Notes under the pieces: model-generated
Database searches by the model: none
What the model saw: only the letters and a program-made list of their open reading frames with translations
What the model was told of the DNA's origin: nothing
Shown: piece after piece, positions 36,101 through 44,532 of the stretch
How positions within the stretch are numbered: the first letter of the stretch is position 1
How the letters are laid out: each line of letters starts with the position of its first letter
Program-made: the position numbers and the translations under genes
Origin: CAYMKE01 sp964345135
Lineage (GTDB): Bacteria; Bacteroidota; Bacteroidia; Bacteroidales; JBBRXJ01
Assembly (NCBI GenBank): GCA_964345135.1
Contig: CAYFQI010000001.1
Span: 1-64,000 of the forward strand
DNA length: 64,000 nt
Direction of reading: 5' to 3'

Positions 36101-39100
36101 ATTATATACAGAAGTTCCTTCTATTTCAATATTGCCATTATAAAAATTAATATATGTAATTTCAGGCGGTTCCATATTATTGTTTGCATTGCCCATAAGC
36201 CTATGGACACTATCTGTCGGACATTCAATGTGCATTAAAAACTCATTTTCAGAGAGATGGTTCTGTTGTCCTGCCGGCTGCACAATAATGCCATTTGCCG
36301 TGGCATTATAATTTCTGATTTTATTGGTATTATCATGGCCTCCAATGGTATTATTTGATCCTGATATAATAATGGCTTTACTGTTTTGCACATTATCATT
36401 TACATACAAAACATTATCAAACACCTGGTTAAAATAACCGTGTATCAAAAGAGGGGTTTGTCCATGAATATGGCAATGATGTATTTGTGCATAGCCGGAA
36501 GACAAGGCAATGCCCTCGCCTTCTGATTCAAAAACAATATTTTGCAGGGTGGTACCACTGTCACAATTGATTTGAAGTAGTTCACCGGAAAATCCTGAAG
36601 AAGAGATGTTAATCAAATAATCATTGCCCTGGTAACCGTTTCGGGGCTGGGTGTTGCCGTCCATTTGTATTGGTTTTGTAACCGGAGGCAATTCAGATGT
36701 AAGGTTTATTGTATGAGGTGCTTCACCCGGGATACAGAAAATGATCTCACCACCATTTTCACTGGTGTTAATGTCAATTATTGCATTTCTTAATGAGCCT
36801 TTGCCTATATTATTTGTATTGGTCACGGCATATATATCTTCATACCCGGGTTCTTTTTGTTCGGTGATGATGATTTCTGATATTCCGGTACATCCATTGG
36901 CATCTATTACATCTACATAATACGTGCCTGGTTCAGATACCTGAAGCGAAGGGTCATTGGATATGATGTCTTTGGGATTGGTGCTTGCCTGGCCATACAA
37001 TGCCTGTATTTCATCAGCATTGAGTATCCTGTTGTATATCCATATATCATCCATTTTACCATTAAAAAAGTGTTCTACACCTTGTCCGTTGTCTCCACCA
37101 ATGAACAGGTCTTTTAAACTATCATCAGGCCTTGTGCCTGAGGGTGTCCGTCGTTCAATCGTATTTTCGAGCTGACCGTTAACATAAAATAGCACATCAT
37201 TTGTAGTCGAGCTTGCATCATAAACTACTGCTAAATGTATCCATTCTCCTAAATCCGGAGAAAATTGATTGGTGTACCATTCTCCTTTATAATTTGAAAA
37301 ATGGTCTTCCAGTTGGAGGTAATTCCCTACATCATGCAAATGGATGCTCCAAAAGCCTCCACTCATACCATTTGATTGATCTTTAGCAAAGTACCTGTCC
37401 CAATCTTCTTTACTATCAAGGTATAACCAAAAAGCTATTGTTCCTCCATCATCCCATATATTGTTGATTGAACTGTGAGCAGGGACCTGAATAAAATCAT
37501 CATCCCCATCAAAATGGTAAGCTTTATTTGTATTGCCAAACCGGTCTGTCGTCAGAATAGCTCCATCCACAGCACCATCATTCCCATTCCCGCTCTCATC
37601 ATTGGCATTGCCATTGAACGGGTAATAAGCAGCAAGACCGTCCTTAAGGTTAACATTCGGGCCATGCCATCCGTTTTGGGTGTAGAGTGATTGAATTTCA
37701 TTTTCAATTAAAGCACGGTTGTATATTCGTACATCATCAATCATTCCATTAAAATAATAATTTGCTAAACCATCCCTGATCGCAGCTCCTATAGCAACCA
37801 TATCTATATTATCAAAAAATGAATTTTCATAATTATAAATGCCTGTCGTCTCTATTTGATTATCAATATAGAATTTCACATTTCCACTTTCATCTACAGT
37901 TGCCGTATAAAGATGCCATTCCTCTTTTTCACAAACCGGCCCTTCAAATTTCACAAGTTGTTCACTGCCAGAATTTCGTAAGCCAAAACGTGATGTATTT
38001 GAATATGTATTATCAGTTAATAAACCAATAAATGAGCTACCATGGCTTGTTTCTTTATCACGCTGACAAAAAATATAATTTGCATCTGTATATTCTTCAA
38101 TCTTAGCCCAAATACTGATGCTAAAAGGCATTTGAGTAATGATGATTTTATTATCATTCAATTCAATATAATCATCTACCCCGTCAAAATCATATGCACT
38201 ATTCGGGTTGCCAAACCGGTCTGTTGTTAAAACGGATCCATTGACTGTACCATCATGTCCGTTTCCTGTTTCATCAACCGCGTTGGCATTAAAGGGGTAA
38301 TATGCTATAAGTCCGCTATCTAAATTCGAGGTGTCTTTATACCAGGCATACTGGTCATAGGCTTCGGTTAGGGATAACGTGGCCGGGTCATTGGTATAAC
38401 CATCCTGGCACGGGATGTAATGCAGGGTCGGTTTATCTGAAACAATAGTGGGAGGAATAAATTGATTGCAATTATTCAATTTAACTTCAACAAAATCTGA
38501 GTCTTCGCATGTGCCTGCTTTTAGCTTCACATAGTATGTTCCGGATTGAGTTACATTGGCGGGCTGCTCCAGGGGTTCTGTCAGTGCTTCATCTTTCCAG
38601 TATGAATACTCGTGTTGATAGATATTTATGCCGGTAATGTCCCAATAATCCTTGTCTATAGAAGTGTTTAGCTCGAATTTAATGTAGCGGGCTTCTATCC
38701 CGTGTATTTTAATGTTTTGTGTGGCATTAATTTGTATAGGTCCGAATTCAGCTGCTTTAGTCCAGTTGGTATTATCTTTTGAGAGGTATACACTGCATGT
38801 GCCTTCATCAAAAACATTCCACCCGGAGGTAATGTCAATTTCACCCACTGAGTATTCAGCTTGCATGTCAATGGTAAAGTAATTGGTATTGGATGAGCGA
38901 GCCTGTGCATGAAAATATGTATTGGGATCATTGTCGAGCATTGCTTGCAGGCCATCTGCATCATCCCACCAATCAAGATCACTCATGTTATTTGGGCATG
39001 TATAACTACTATTGTCCGTCATGCCGTATCCATTTCCCGATGTTCCTTCACGGAGAGCCGGATCTGTCAGGTCAACATAATCATCTGCCGGGTCAGGGTC

Positions 39101-41833
39101 TTTTACAACCAGATTGCATGAGGGGTTGCACAAATCAGGGTCAATGGTGACATCTACAGGCTGGATGTCTGCACATGATCCGTCACCGGATTTAATATAG
39201 TAGGTCCCCGAGGTAGTGACATTTTCCGGAGTAGCAAGTGGCGTAGTAGCAGCAGCATCTTCCCATACAGTGAAAGCATGTCGGAATATGTTTACCTGGC
39301 GGATGTCCCAATAATCTTTGTCAATGCTTGTTGTGAGGCGGAATTTGATGAATTGTGCAGAATCGCCTCTGAAATCTATTGTTTTGGTTGCATTTTTGGA
39401 GACAGGCCCGAACTGTCCTTTTTTCTTCCATTCAAGGGTTTTAATGGTATAAGGTGGACTATCCCAATAAGCTGTATATATTTCACACACGCCTTCGTTG
39501 AAAACATGATCGCCTGAAAAAATCTCTATCCGGCTGATCTCATGCACTTCCTGCATGTTGATGATGAAATAATTAGCCTGGTTGGCCCGGGGCCGGGCAT
39601 GCCAATATGTTTCCAGATCATTGTCTGTCATGGCTTCCGGGTGTCCTTCTTCGTCCCACCATGTCATGTCTGTATATATATTTTCAGAGTTGGTATGGTT
39701 TTCAGTAACAAATCCCTGATTGTCAATGATCCCATTGCTTCCCCCTTTGGTGCCGGCTGTGATGGAAGCGCTCGTGAGGTCAACAAAGCAGGCAGGTTCA
39801 GGGTTATTAATATTGATATTACATGGACATCCGGTGCATAGCATGGGATCAATGATTACCTGCACGGGCTTAATATCAGTACATGCCCCGTCCCCCATTT
39901 TTATATAGTAGGTGCCTGAAGTGGTAATGTGTTCAGGTTCTGTGAGCGGGATGGCAGCGTCTGCATCCTGGTAATATGAGAATTGATGTTTATATATGTT
40001 GACTTCATTGATTTTCCAATAATCTTTATCTATGTTAGTTGTAAGTTGAAACTTTATGAATCGTGCAATTTCACCATTAAAATGAATGGTTTGTGTGGTG
40101 TTTGGATTCGCCGACCTGAATTCGGTAACTTTTGTCCATGATAAATCTTGTATTTTGTAATCCCCTGAATTATCTCTCCAATCAGCTATATAAACTTCGC
40201 ATACTCCGTCTGAAAATGTTTCATCACCGCATATAACTTCAATTTTGCTGATGTCGTGTATGGCTTGCATGTCAATGATGAAATAATTTGTTTTGCTGTT
40301 ACGGGGCCTTGCTCTCCAACTTGTTGTTTCATCGTTATCATTTATGGCAGGAGTACCGTCTTCACTACCCCACCAATCCATGTCTGTGAAATGGTCTGTG
40401 CTGTTTGAGGGGTCTTCTGTGACAAGCCCGCTGTGAGGGATCAGCAGATCATTGCCGCCGGTGCTGCCTTTAATAATGGCCGGAAGTGTCAGGTCTGTTT
40501 CGCATGCTGTAGCCGGATCCGTGATTACCAGGTTGGCTTGCATACAGGGAATCATTGCTGTATCTGAAAACTCAGAGGTTTGTCCATCATACGTTGAAGT
40601 GGCCAGGATAATATCGCCTTCCCGTAGAGTGAATGATGGGTCTGCCCAGTCTGAAGAATTACCCGAGAGCTCCCATTCTCCATTGGCATCAGACACTGCG
40701 TTGCCAAGGTACTTGATGGCATCCTGATCGTTTTCGGAGGTTCCGAGGAAGACTTCGATGGTTTCACCGGAACGGTTGTTTTTTGTAGTTCCCTTAATAA
40801 TTAAATCGTCCTCAGAAAACTCGATGGTTTCTATTAATGGTATATGGGCATCTGGATTTGATGATCGTATATCTATTGCATTTGTGCATTGGTAAAATAG
40901 GTTTTTTGATATGGAAACTGGATATGAATCATCAAGGAATAAACTTCCATAATTATTTTCTGTCTCGCGTATGTTATAAAAGAGATTATTGTTAATGGAA
41001 ATCCCTTTATAGAAATGTCCTACTATAGCACCTAATTTGGTATTTGCAAAAACATTTCGGTCGTCTATATCATCCCCTCCTATGACATAATTAATGTCTT
41101 TAAAAGGATGAAAAATATCATCAACATTAAAACCATACCAAAGAGTGTGGTTGTAATTAGTGTCGAGCGAAAGATTTGTTCCAATAATATTCCCTTTTAA
41201 TATGCAGGAAAATGGATTAAAGACCCTTACATAACTATGTTTATCAATGCTTTGTTCATTGTATATAATATTTGAGTAGATTTTAAGTGAATTGCAATTT
41301 ACTGCAAAGAAATTCTTTCTCAAAAAGTTTTTTATCAGGAATCCCTGTATCTGAAAGGAGGAATTCGTATTATGATTATTTATATAAAAATCATATTCAC
41401 ATACTCCATCTCCATCAATCACAATACTAGGCTCATTTCCAGGCACAACTCCCCCATCAATAATAACATTCCCATTTATTACGGGCAAGTCCTGGAAAAG
41501 TGTAATGACATGAGGCCCTGAACCCGGAATATCAAAATGAATATAATTGTCCTGCGCTTTGTATTCGTCTTTATTGATTTGTTCTATGGCCCAACGAAGT
41601 GACCCGGGAACTACATCAAAGACCTGATCATCTGTATTGGTGACGGTCCACACATTATACCCGGCTGTATTGATGTCTTCTGCTGCTGCCCCAAATGTAA
41701 ACCCCTCCATAAGGTCAATGCCATCCACGACCAACGACTGTGATACAGTATTTTGTATATTGATAAATGCAAAAAATGTATATAATGCAAATAAAATGCG
41801 ATGTTTTATAAAATATCCTGTCAATTTTTTCAC
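33125..41833 (-). CDS. Giant multidomain surface protein: beta-helix, discoidin, LamG, PKD, DNRLRE, PPC-like repeats
   Basis: A 2902-residue protein. The signal peptide is cleaved about VS|Q. A beta-helix of the SLRWAIEQIN type lies at about 65-380. Three discoidin (F5/8 C)-like domains follow at about 460-615, 695-850 and 925-1080, each with a DxDWW / ARP or ARS / NYF-I-DMQ / IDKDYW pattern and a WEDAAATTPL-type linker. Two LamG/concanavalin-like domains (YYPFN, LTTDRFGN) span about 1175-1615, and a second beta-helix about 1670-1930. A PKD domain (WDMGDGTTYSEPG) lies near 2000, a DNRLRE domain (TQDTYVSQRNAGTNYGS) at about 2075-2250, and two SprB-like domains to 2400. Three repeated PPC-like domains (NKWFKFTA, RTYYFSVD) reach 2820. 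No T9SS tail was recognised. Discoidin and LamG modules usually bind glycans, so a glycan-binding adhesin is likely. It is preceded by the 137-residue gene at 18 bp. Confidence 0.93.
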   Translation of the reverse strand: MKKLTGYFIKHRILFALYTFFAFINIQNTVSQSLVVDGIDLMEGFTFGAAAEDINTAGYNVWTVTNTDDQVFDVVPGSLRWAIEQINKDEYKAQDNYIHFDIPGSGPHVITLFQDLPVINGNVIIDGGVVPGNEPSIVIDGDGVCEYDFYINNHNTNSSFQIQGFLIKNFLRKNFFAVNCNSLKIYSNIIYNEQSIDKHSYVRVFNPFSCILKGNIIGTNLSLDTNYNHTLWYGFNVDDIFHPFKDINYVIGGDDIDDRNVFANTKLGAIVGHFYKGISINNNLFYNIRETENNYGSLFLDDSYPVSISKNLFYQCTNAIDIRSSNPDAHIPLIETIEFSEDDLIIKGTTKNNRSGETIEVFLGTSENDQDAIKYLGNAVSDANGEWELSGNSSDWADPSFTLREGDIILATSTYDGQTSEFSDTAMIPCMQANLVITDPATACETDLTLPAIIKGSTGGNDLLIPHSGLVTEDPSNSTDHFTDMDWWGSEDGTPAINDNDETTSWRARPRNSKTNYFIIDMQAIHDISKIEVICGDETFSDGVCEVYIADWRDNSGDYKIQDLSWTKVTEFRSANPNTTQTIHFNGEIARFIKFQLTTNIDKDYWKINEVNIYKHQFSYYQDADAAIPLTEPEHITTSGTYYIKMGDGACTDIKPVQVIIDPMLCTGCPCNININNPEPACFVDLTSASITAGTKGGSNGIIDNQGFVTENHTNSENIYTDMTWWDEEGHPEAMTDNDLETYWHARPRANQANYFIINMQEVHEISRIEIFSGDHVFNEGVCEIYTAYWDSPPYTIKTLEWKKKGQFGPVSKNATKTIDFRGDSAQFIKFRLTTSIDKDYWDIRQVNIFRHAFTVWEDAAATTPLATPENVTTSGTYYIKSGDGSCADIQPVDVTIDPDLCNPSCNLVVKDPDPADDYVDLTDPALREGTSGNGYGMTDNSSYTCPNNMSDLDWWDDADGLQAMLDNDPNTYFHAQARSSNTNYFTIDMQAEYSVGEIDITSGWNVFDEGTCSVYLSKDNTNWTKAAEFGPIQINATQNIKIHGIEARYIKFELNTSIDKDYWDITGINIYQHEYSYWKDEALTEPLEQPANVTQSGTYYVKLKAGTCEDSDFVEVKLNNCNQFIPPTIVSDKPTLHYIPCQDGYTNDPATLSLTEAYDQYAWYKDTSNLDSGLIAYYPFNANAVDETGNGHDGTVNGSVLTTDRFGNPNSAYDFDGVDDYIELNDNKIIITQMPFSISIWAKIEEYTDANYIFCQRDKETSHGSSFIGLLTDNTYSNTSRFGLRNSGSEQLVKFEGPVCEKEEWHLYTATVDESGNVKFYIDNQIETTGIYNYENSFFDNIDMVAIGAAIRDGLANYYFNGMIDDVRIYNRALIENEIQSLYTQNGWHGPNVNLKDGLAAYYPFNGNANDESGNGNDGAVDGAILTTDRFGNTNKAYHFDGDDDFIQVPAHSSINNIWDDGGTIAFWLYLDSKEDWDRYFAKDQSNGMSGGFWSIHLHDVGNYLQLEDHFSNYKGEWYTNQFSPDLGEWIHLAVVYDASSTTNDVLFYVNGQLENTIERRTPSGTRPDDSLKDLFIGGDNGQGVEHFFNGKMDDIWIYNRILNADEIQALYGQASTNPKDIISNDPSLQVSEPGTYYVDVIDANGCTGISEIIITEQKEPGYEDIYAVTNTNNIGKGSLRNAIIDINTSENGGEIIFCIPGEAPHTINLTSELPPVTKPIQMDGNTQPRNGYQGNDYLINISSSGFSGELLQINCDSGTTLQNIVFESEGEGIALSSGYAQIHHCHIHGQTPLLIHGYFNQVFDNVLYVNDNVQNSKAIIISGSNNTIGGHDNTNKIRNYNATANGIIVQPAGQQNHLSENEFLMHIECPTDSVHRLMGNANNNMEPPEITYINFYNGNIEIEGTSVYNSDVIEIYAVEETVAGNIQYKYVASVTSLNNTWHTTIHDFDYSGQLFSATSTLNNNTSEFSTVKEASSEIISGPNQLCLGESAAFSTTLNPADIDNYTWDMGDGTTYSEPGITHTYADSGVYTVTLTVEFNSGETEEFKKDITVLLTPDLYVNITTNAPEEQTITLNATQDTYVSQRNAGTNYGSDENLFVENREVPVWGFFFNEQKRALIKFEDLSFTLPSNIEILNATMTLSGNGHRSGNNGIIARVINSWDESNTDWNNQPEYTLTNKKVLSPPNSMDQDYTIDITDFAEKWYDNVETNHGVIIYFPESVRYEQRFRFYSRETDDEANKPRLEITYRFNTPTVCEGEQVSVNVSGADAYSWQPNDYLSCTDCHNPVIIPYDTSGYQVVGLNANGCTDTAEFTINTLPAPVADAGPDLGICPGTSVILNANEGDGLSYAWSPADGLSCNDCRTPTASPDQTTMYTLNVSNAAGCSATDQVLITMPSPAIYDCFDHAMMLDMNGQDYWCSNAAIYTNEDATPDHAKPSCMTGGPVANKWFKFTATTRTIKIILSTGNGKGTLRNPYLTLWNQNGAELACEQYTNPDDDLYLIYDRLQPGRTYYFSVDSDNETRGTFSLCLSNGRDNDFFQFATEIANPDNWCAGKANWKQDYTTVGATRDIRGSSCMRRPQYNKWFKFKAIGNRVTVSASPEGDNPIQAAVIALWDNRRREVDCHSAGPNGTARLKDILVTPGEWYYVSVDNRGRRTNTGRFDLCINSYYDYDYAEGAKIIDNAQVWCSELEAYTTVEATPDKEAGSCWDNGPNNNRWFKFVAVSEYAEITLKTNNETGTISRAYIALWDDDYTEISCSKQNNPTQDEITITANNLTPGEWYYISVDNYSRFSLPFFPPSRFAGTFSLCVQSDFDGDIFYSIADGDWDDNIWSFDKYATVGNGQTPGTDDMVIIYDHTVTLRHDATISKALISVENRDTWLIMQGGNLNIENGLQIIKNCP

Positions 41834-41851
41834 GACAATGTTGTTTAGATG

Positions 41852-42265
41852 TTATTTTAACCTGTAGTATAATGTATGTGTTTTTTCGCCTGCCTGGTAT
41901 ATGTATAAGGTAGCATAGGTGGCATTGTTCTTCACATCATCAGAAAGCGTGAGTTGAAATGCTGCTTTATACCTGGTTACCTGGTGTTGCTGCCCGTTAA
42001 CGGTTATATAGCAATTGCCATTGGAGCATGAAAAGGGGTATTGCGCATGGAACAAATCATTTTGGCCTTTGCCTGTCCCAAACATCAGGTGTACGCTGTC
42101 GGCCAGGGTGGCATCATTAATTAAAAAGCTGATTTGGTATTGATTGGGGTTGTCAATGTTGATGTTATGCACTTTAAAGTCTTTGGCTTTAATATCCTGA
42201 CAATACACTGCTGAAGTGAAAATAAAAAATGCCAATGTCATTGCAATAATGTGGTTTGTTTTCAT
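41852..42265 (-). CDS. Small secreted protein preceding the 2902-residue giant
   Basis: A 137-residue protein with a signal peptide cleaved about YC|Q and a beta-rich body containing two cysteines close together (CSNGNC). It appears paralogous to the 150-residue protein at 10703-11155: both have an ISF core, a VH pair, a final LYIYQAGE / LYVIYHTGE segment and a Tyr-rich end. It is the first gene of the giant cluster, 18 bp upstream of the 2902-residue gene, so both are surely co-transcribed. No known family recognised. The repeated pairing with giant genes suggests an accessory role. Confidence 0.87.
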   Translation of the reverse strand: MKTNHIIAMTLAFFIFTSAVYCQDIKAKDFKVHNINIDNPNQYQISFLINDATLADSVHLMFGTGKGQNDLFHAQYPFSCSNGNCYITVNGQQHQVTRYKAAFQLTLSDDVKNNATYATLYIYQAGEKTHTLYYRLK

Positions 42266-42337
42266 GATTTCTAATATGAACTATTTATAATATAATGTAT
42301 GTTAATTTTATTATTCTGCTATTTTTAGAGGTGCCCT

Positions 42338-42649
42338 TCAATTATACACTCTGCTATCTATCCGATAAACCATTGAAAATGACTTGTTCAAAAAAAATGG
42401 ATGCATCTCATGAAATAAACCACTTCCAACAAAATTCACCAGGATAAATAAAGAAATGAATTGAATATGACTAAATTGATTTAATAATTGTTTATGTATA
42501 TAATGTGTTCTGTACAAAACATTTTTTGGCTTCAACTTCCATTCATCGCTAACGGTATATTGATTTACTGCCCCTGCCATTGCAACAGGTTTAAATACCA
42601 TAACATCTAATATTTTTTTCACTATTAATAAAAATATCATAAATATCAA
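42338..42649 (-). CDS. Doubtful small ORF
   Basis: A 103-codon frame with a hydrophobic start and a further hydrophobic stretch near 62-78. No family is recognised, there is no clear signal peptide, and composition is as AT-rich as the surrounding non-coding DNA. It lies upstream of the giant cluster and could equally be a chance frame in an intergenic region. Confidence 0.2.
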   Translation of the reverse strand: MIFMIFLLIVKKILDVMVFKPVAMAGAVNQYTVSDEWKLKPKNVLYRTHYIHKQLLNQFSHIQFISLFILVNFVGSGLFHEMHPFFLNKSFSMVYRIDSRVYN

Positions 42650-42744
42650 ATTTTTGATGATGTAAAATTAATACGTTTTTTTTATTATCAAAATTTTTTT
42701 TATTTTTTAATTATAATTATTTAGCTGGCTAATTTCAGAACAAC

Positions 42745-42870
42745 CTATTCGGATTTATGATAATACCAATTATAGTTTAAAGTAAGATTTGAATCACGAA
42801 ATTTTGTTTTATATATTTGCTTTAGTAAAAGTCGGGATTCGTCTTTGTGCGACATGTATTCTTTAGCCAT
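42745..42870 (-). CDS. Possible 41-residue ORF in a repeat-rich gap
   Basis: A short frame begins MAKEYMSHKDESRLLLKQIY and is rich in Lys, Asp, Ser and Tyr, with plausible codon use. It could be a real peptide or the leftover of a larger gene. No family recognised. The surrounding 42650-43192 otherwise holds only two copies of a dispersed repeat. Confidence 0.25.
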   Translation of the reverse strand: MAKEYMSHKDESRLLLKQIYKTKFRDSNLTLNYNWYYHKSE

Positions 42871-42883
42871 ATTAAACAAATAA

Positions 42884-42976
42884 AATGAACCGAGCCATAA
42901 CTAAAATACTACACACAAACGGATGATTACTAATATATCTCATAGTAAACTGAATGTCAAAAGCATAACCTCATGA
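42884..42976 (+). repeat. Dispersed intergenic repeat, family A, copy 1
   Basis: About 93 bp beginning ATGAACCGAGCCAT, then an ACACACAAACGGATGATTA core, CTCATAGTAA, and TGAATGTCAAAAGCATAACC with CTCATG. The same order of blocks recurs directly at 43016 and inverted at 48144-48255. No ORF spans it. Confidence 0.65.
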
Positions 42977-43015
42977 CGAGCTCCATCTGACCATTAAAAA
43001 TCAAAATATAATCAG

Positions 43016-43108
43016 ATGAACCGAGCCATGACAAATTCTTTGACACACACGGGGATGATTATTGATAACCTCATAGCAATATGAATGTCAAAAACATAAA
43101 CTCATGGC
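43016..43108 (+). repeat. Dispersed intergenic repeat, family A, copy 2
   Basis: The second direct copy, about 130 bp after the first: ATGAACCGAGCCATGAC, AAATTCTTTGACACACACGG, GGATGATTATTGATAACC, TCATAGCAATATGAATGTC, AAAAACATAAACTCATGGCG. The match with copy 1 is in the same order with few gaps, so the two are direct repeats bounding a 40-bp spacer. Confidence 0.65.
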
Positions 43109-43192
43109 GATTGGGATTTAGGCATGGAGACATCTCCAATATACTTTATTCCCCTATGTACCCTATTTCCCCTAACTCTTCACCCCTCCTCT

Positions 43193-44236
43193 CTACGGGG
43201 TGTGCTTTTTTAAAAATTTCTCACTGGTTTTATTCCAGTTGTCGATGTATTCGTTTCGTTGTTCGGTTAAGTACTCGTTCATGGTGTTGTATTTCTTTGC
43301 TGCAGCATTGATATCATTTATTGCTTTGTTATATTGATCTATGTCTTCTTGTGTACGATCGGATTTTTTCTTGTTGTCGAATGCTTGCTTCAGTTTATCA
43401 AATTGTTCTTTTTTCATCAGGTAATCTATCAGGGAAGGCATTCTTGCGTCAGCTTCTTCTTTATAAAATCGTAATATGTCCCGTGTAGCATAATTCAATG
43501 ACATATCCGACTCGTGAGACCCTGTTTCTTTAAGTTTTTCCAAACCTTCTTCTGCAAATTTCACAAGGGTGTTCCTGTTTTGTTCAAGGCTGTTGATGTC
43601 TTCTTTTTGCAAAGCTTTTAACATGTACATCTCCTGTTTATAATTTTTAAAAAAGACCAAATAAACCTTATCATGGTAGTCGAATACTTTGGATGATATC
43701 TTGAGCTTTCTGGATAGTCTGCTATTATCTTTAACGATATTTATGTTGTGTTGTGCAGCAAATTCTTTCTGGGCTTCTGCCACTATATCTGTGGCTTGTT
43801 CCAGTTTTTTATTGGCTTTTTTTCGTGCTGTCATATACGCTTCCATGAGATCATATGATTGTTCTGCAATTTTTTTCATATCCAATATTTTATCATAATC
43901 CCTGCTTAAGACAATTCGATTTATTTTCAGATATTCCGTCACCGAATCTCTGAAAGCCGTATTTCCTTCATACGGAGGCATTTTTTTAATGACTTTTCGT
44001 GCATATTTCAACTCTTTCATCAGGTCGTTGCGTTTTTTTGCTATCCTCCTGTCACTTTTGCCCCGGCCAATGGATTTAACATATTGCCAGCTTTCTTTTA
44101 CCAATTCTTCATATTGTTCGGTCATATAGCTCATGTATTCATGAGCACTGTTGAATTCTTCTGCTTTTACAGGGGATATGAAAAGCAATGCGAAAAAGAG
44201 TGAATATACCGGAAAAAATCGTTTTGTTAAAAGCAT
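43193..44236 (-). CDS. Secreted coiled-coil protein, possibly LIC11966-type surface protein
   Basis: A 347-residue protein with a signal peptide (about 1-25, cleaved VKA|E). The rest is almost wholly helical and charged, with long heptad-like stretches (LMKELKYARKVIKKMPPYEG, RKKANKKLEQATDIVAEAQK). It resembles the LIC11966 family of surface proteins found in Leptospira and Bacteroidota in length and composition, but I cannot confirm this by alignment. It stands alone: the Prc protease gene lies 296 bp upstream, and a repeat-rich gap lies downstream. Role unknown. Confidence 0.85.
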   Translation of the reverse strand: MLLTKRFFPVYSLFFALLFISPVKAEEFNSAHEYMSYMTEQYEELVKESWQYVKSIGRGKSDRRIAKKRNDLMKELKYARKVIKKMPPYEGNTAFRDSVTEYLKINRIVLSRDYDKILDMKKIAEQSYDLMEAYMTARKKANKKLEQATDIVAEAQKEFAAQHNINIVKDNSRLSRKLKISSKVFDYHDKVYLVFFKNYKQEMYMLKALQKEDINSLEQNRNTLVKFAEEGLEKLKETGSHESDMSLNYATRDILRFYKEEADARMPSLIDYLMKKEQFDKLKQAFDNKKKSDRTQEDIDQYNKAINDINAAAKKYNTMNEYLTEQRNEYIDNWNKTSEKFLKKHTP

Positions 44237-44320
44237 AATAATTATTAAATTGAATTTGTATTTCTATAATTATTTTGTTTACAATACGAATATACAATAT
44301 TTTTAAAAATAAAGACCCGG

Positions 44321-44361
44321 ACATGATGATTTTTTGACACACGGGGGTATAATTATTTTAC
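44321..44361 (+). repeat. Dispersed intergenic repeat, family A, partial copy 3
   Basis: The segment ACATGATGATTTTTTGACACACGGGGGTATAATTATTTT corresponds to the central block of the family A repeat (GCCATGAC - TTTGACACACACGG - GGATGATTATT). Flanks are not conserved, so this is a decayed or partial copy, just upstream of the coiled-coil gene. Confidence 0.45.
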
Positions 44362-44411
44362 GAAGCCGAAGTATGAAGAGGTATAGAGGTATAAAGGGAA
44401 ATAAGGAATAG

Positions 44412-44505
44412 AAGGTGTTTTGTTACATGTTTTTTCAGTAGTTATCAGTTCATTTCTTGTCGTTCCCATATGATGTTTTGCACTTAATCCCCCATAAAAC
44501 ACCTT
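44412..44505. other. 10-bp perfect inverted repeat enclosing 74 nt after the protease gene
   Basis: AAGGTGTTTT at 44412-44421 is the exact complement of AAAACACCTT at 44496-44505. The pair lies 28 nt past the stop of the Prc gene. The long loop makes it an unusual terminator; it could instead mark a small structured RNA or the ends of a lost element. The rest of 44237-44532 holds no gene. Confidence 0.35.
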
Positions 44506-44532
44506 GTTATATTTAGATGTATTCAGTAAGAT

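Noticed and set aside
42338..42649. 103-codon ORF as a firm gene
   Set aside because: No signal peptide, domain or composition difference from the flanking non-coding DNA; kept only as a low-confidence entry.
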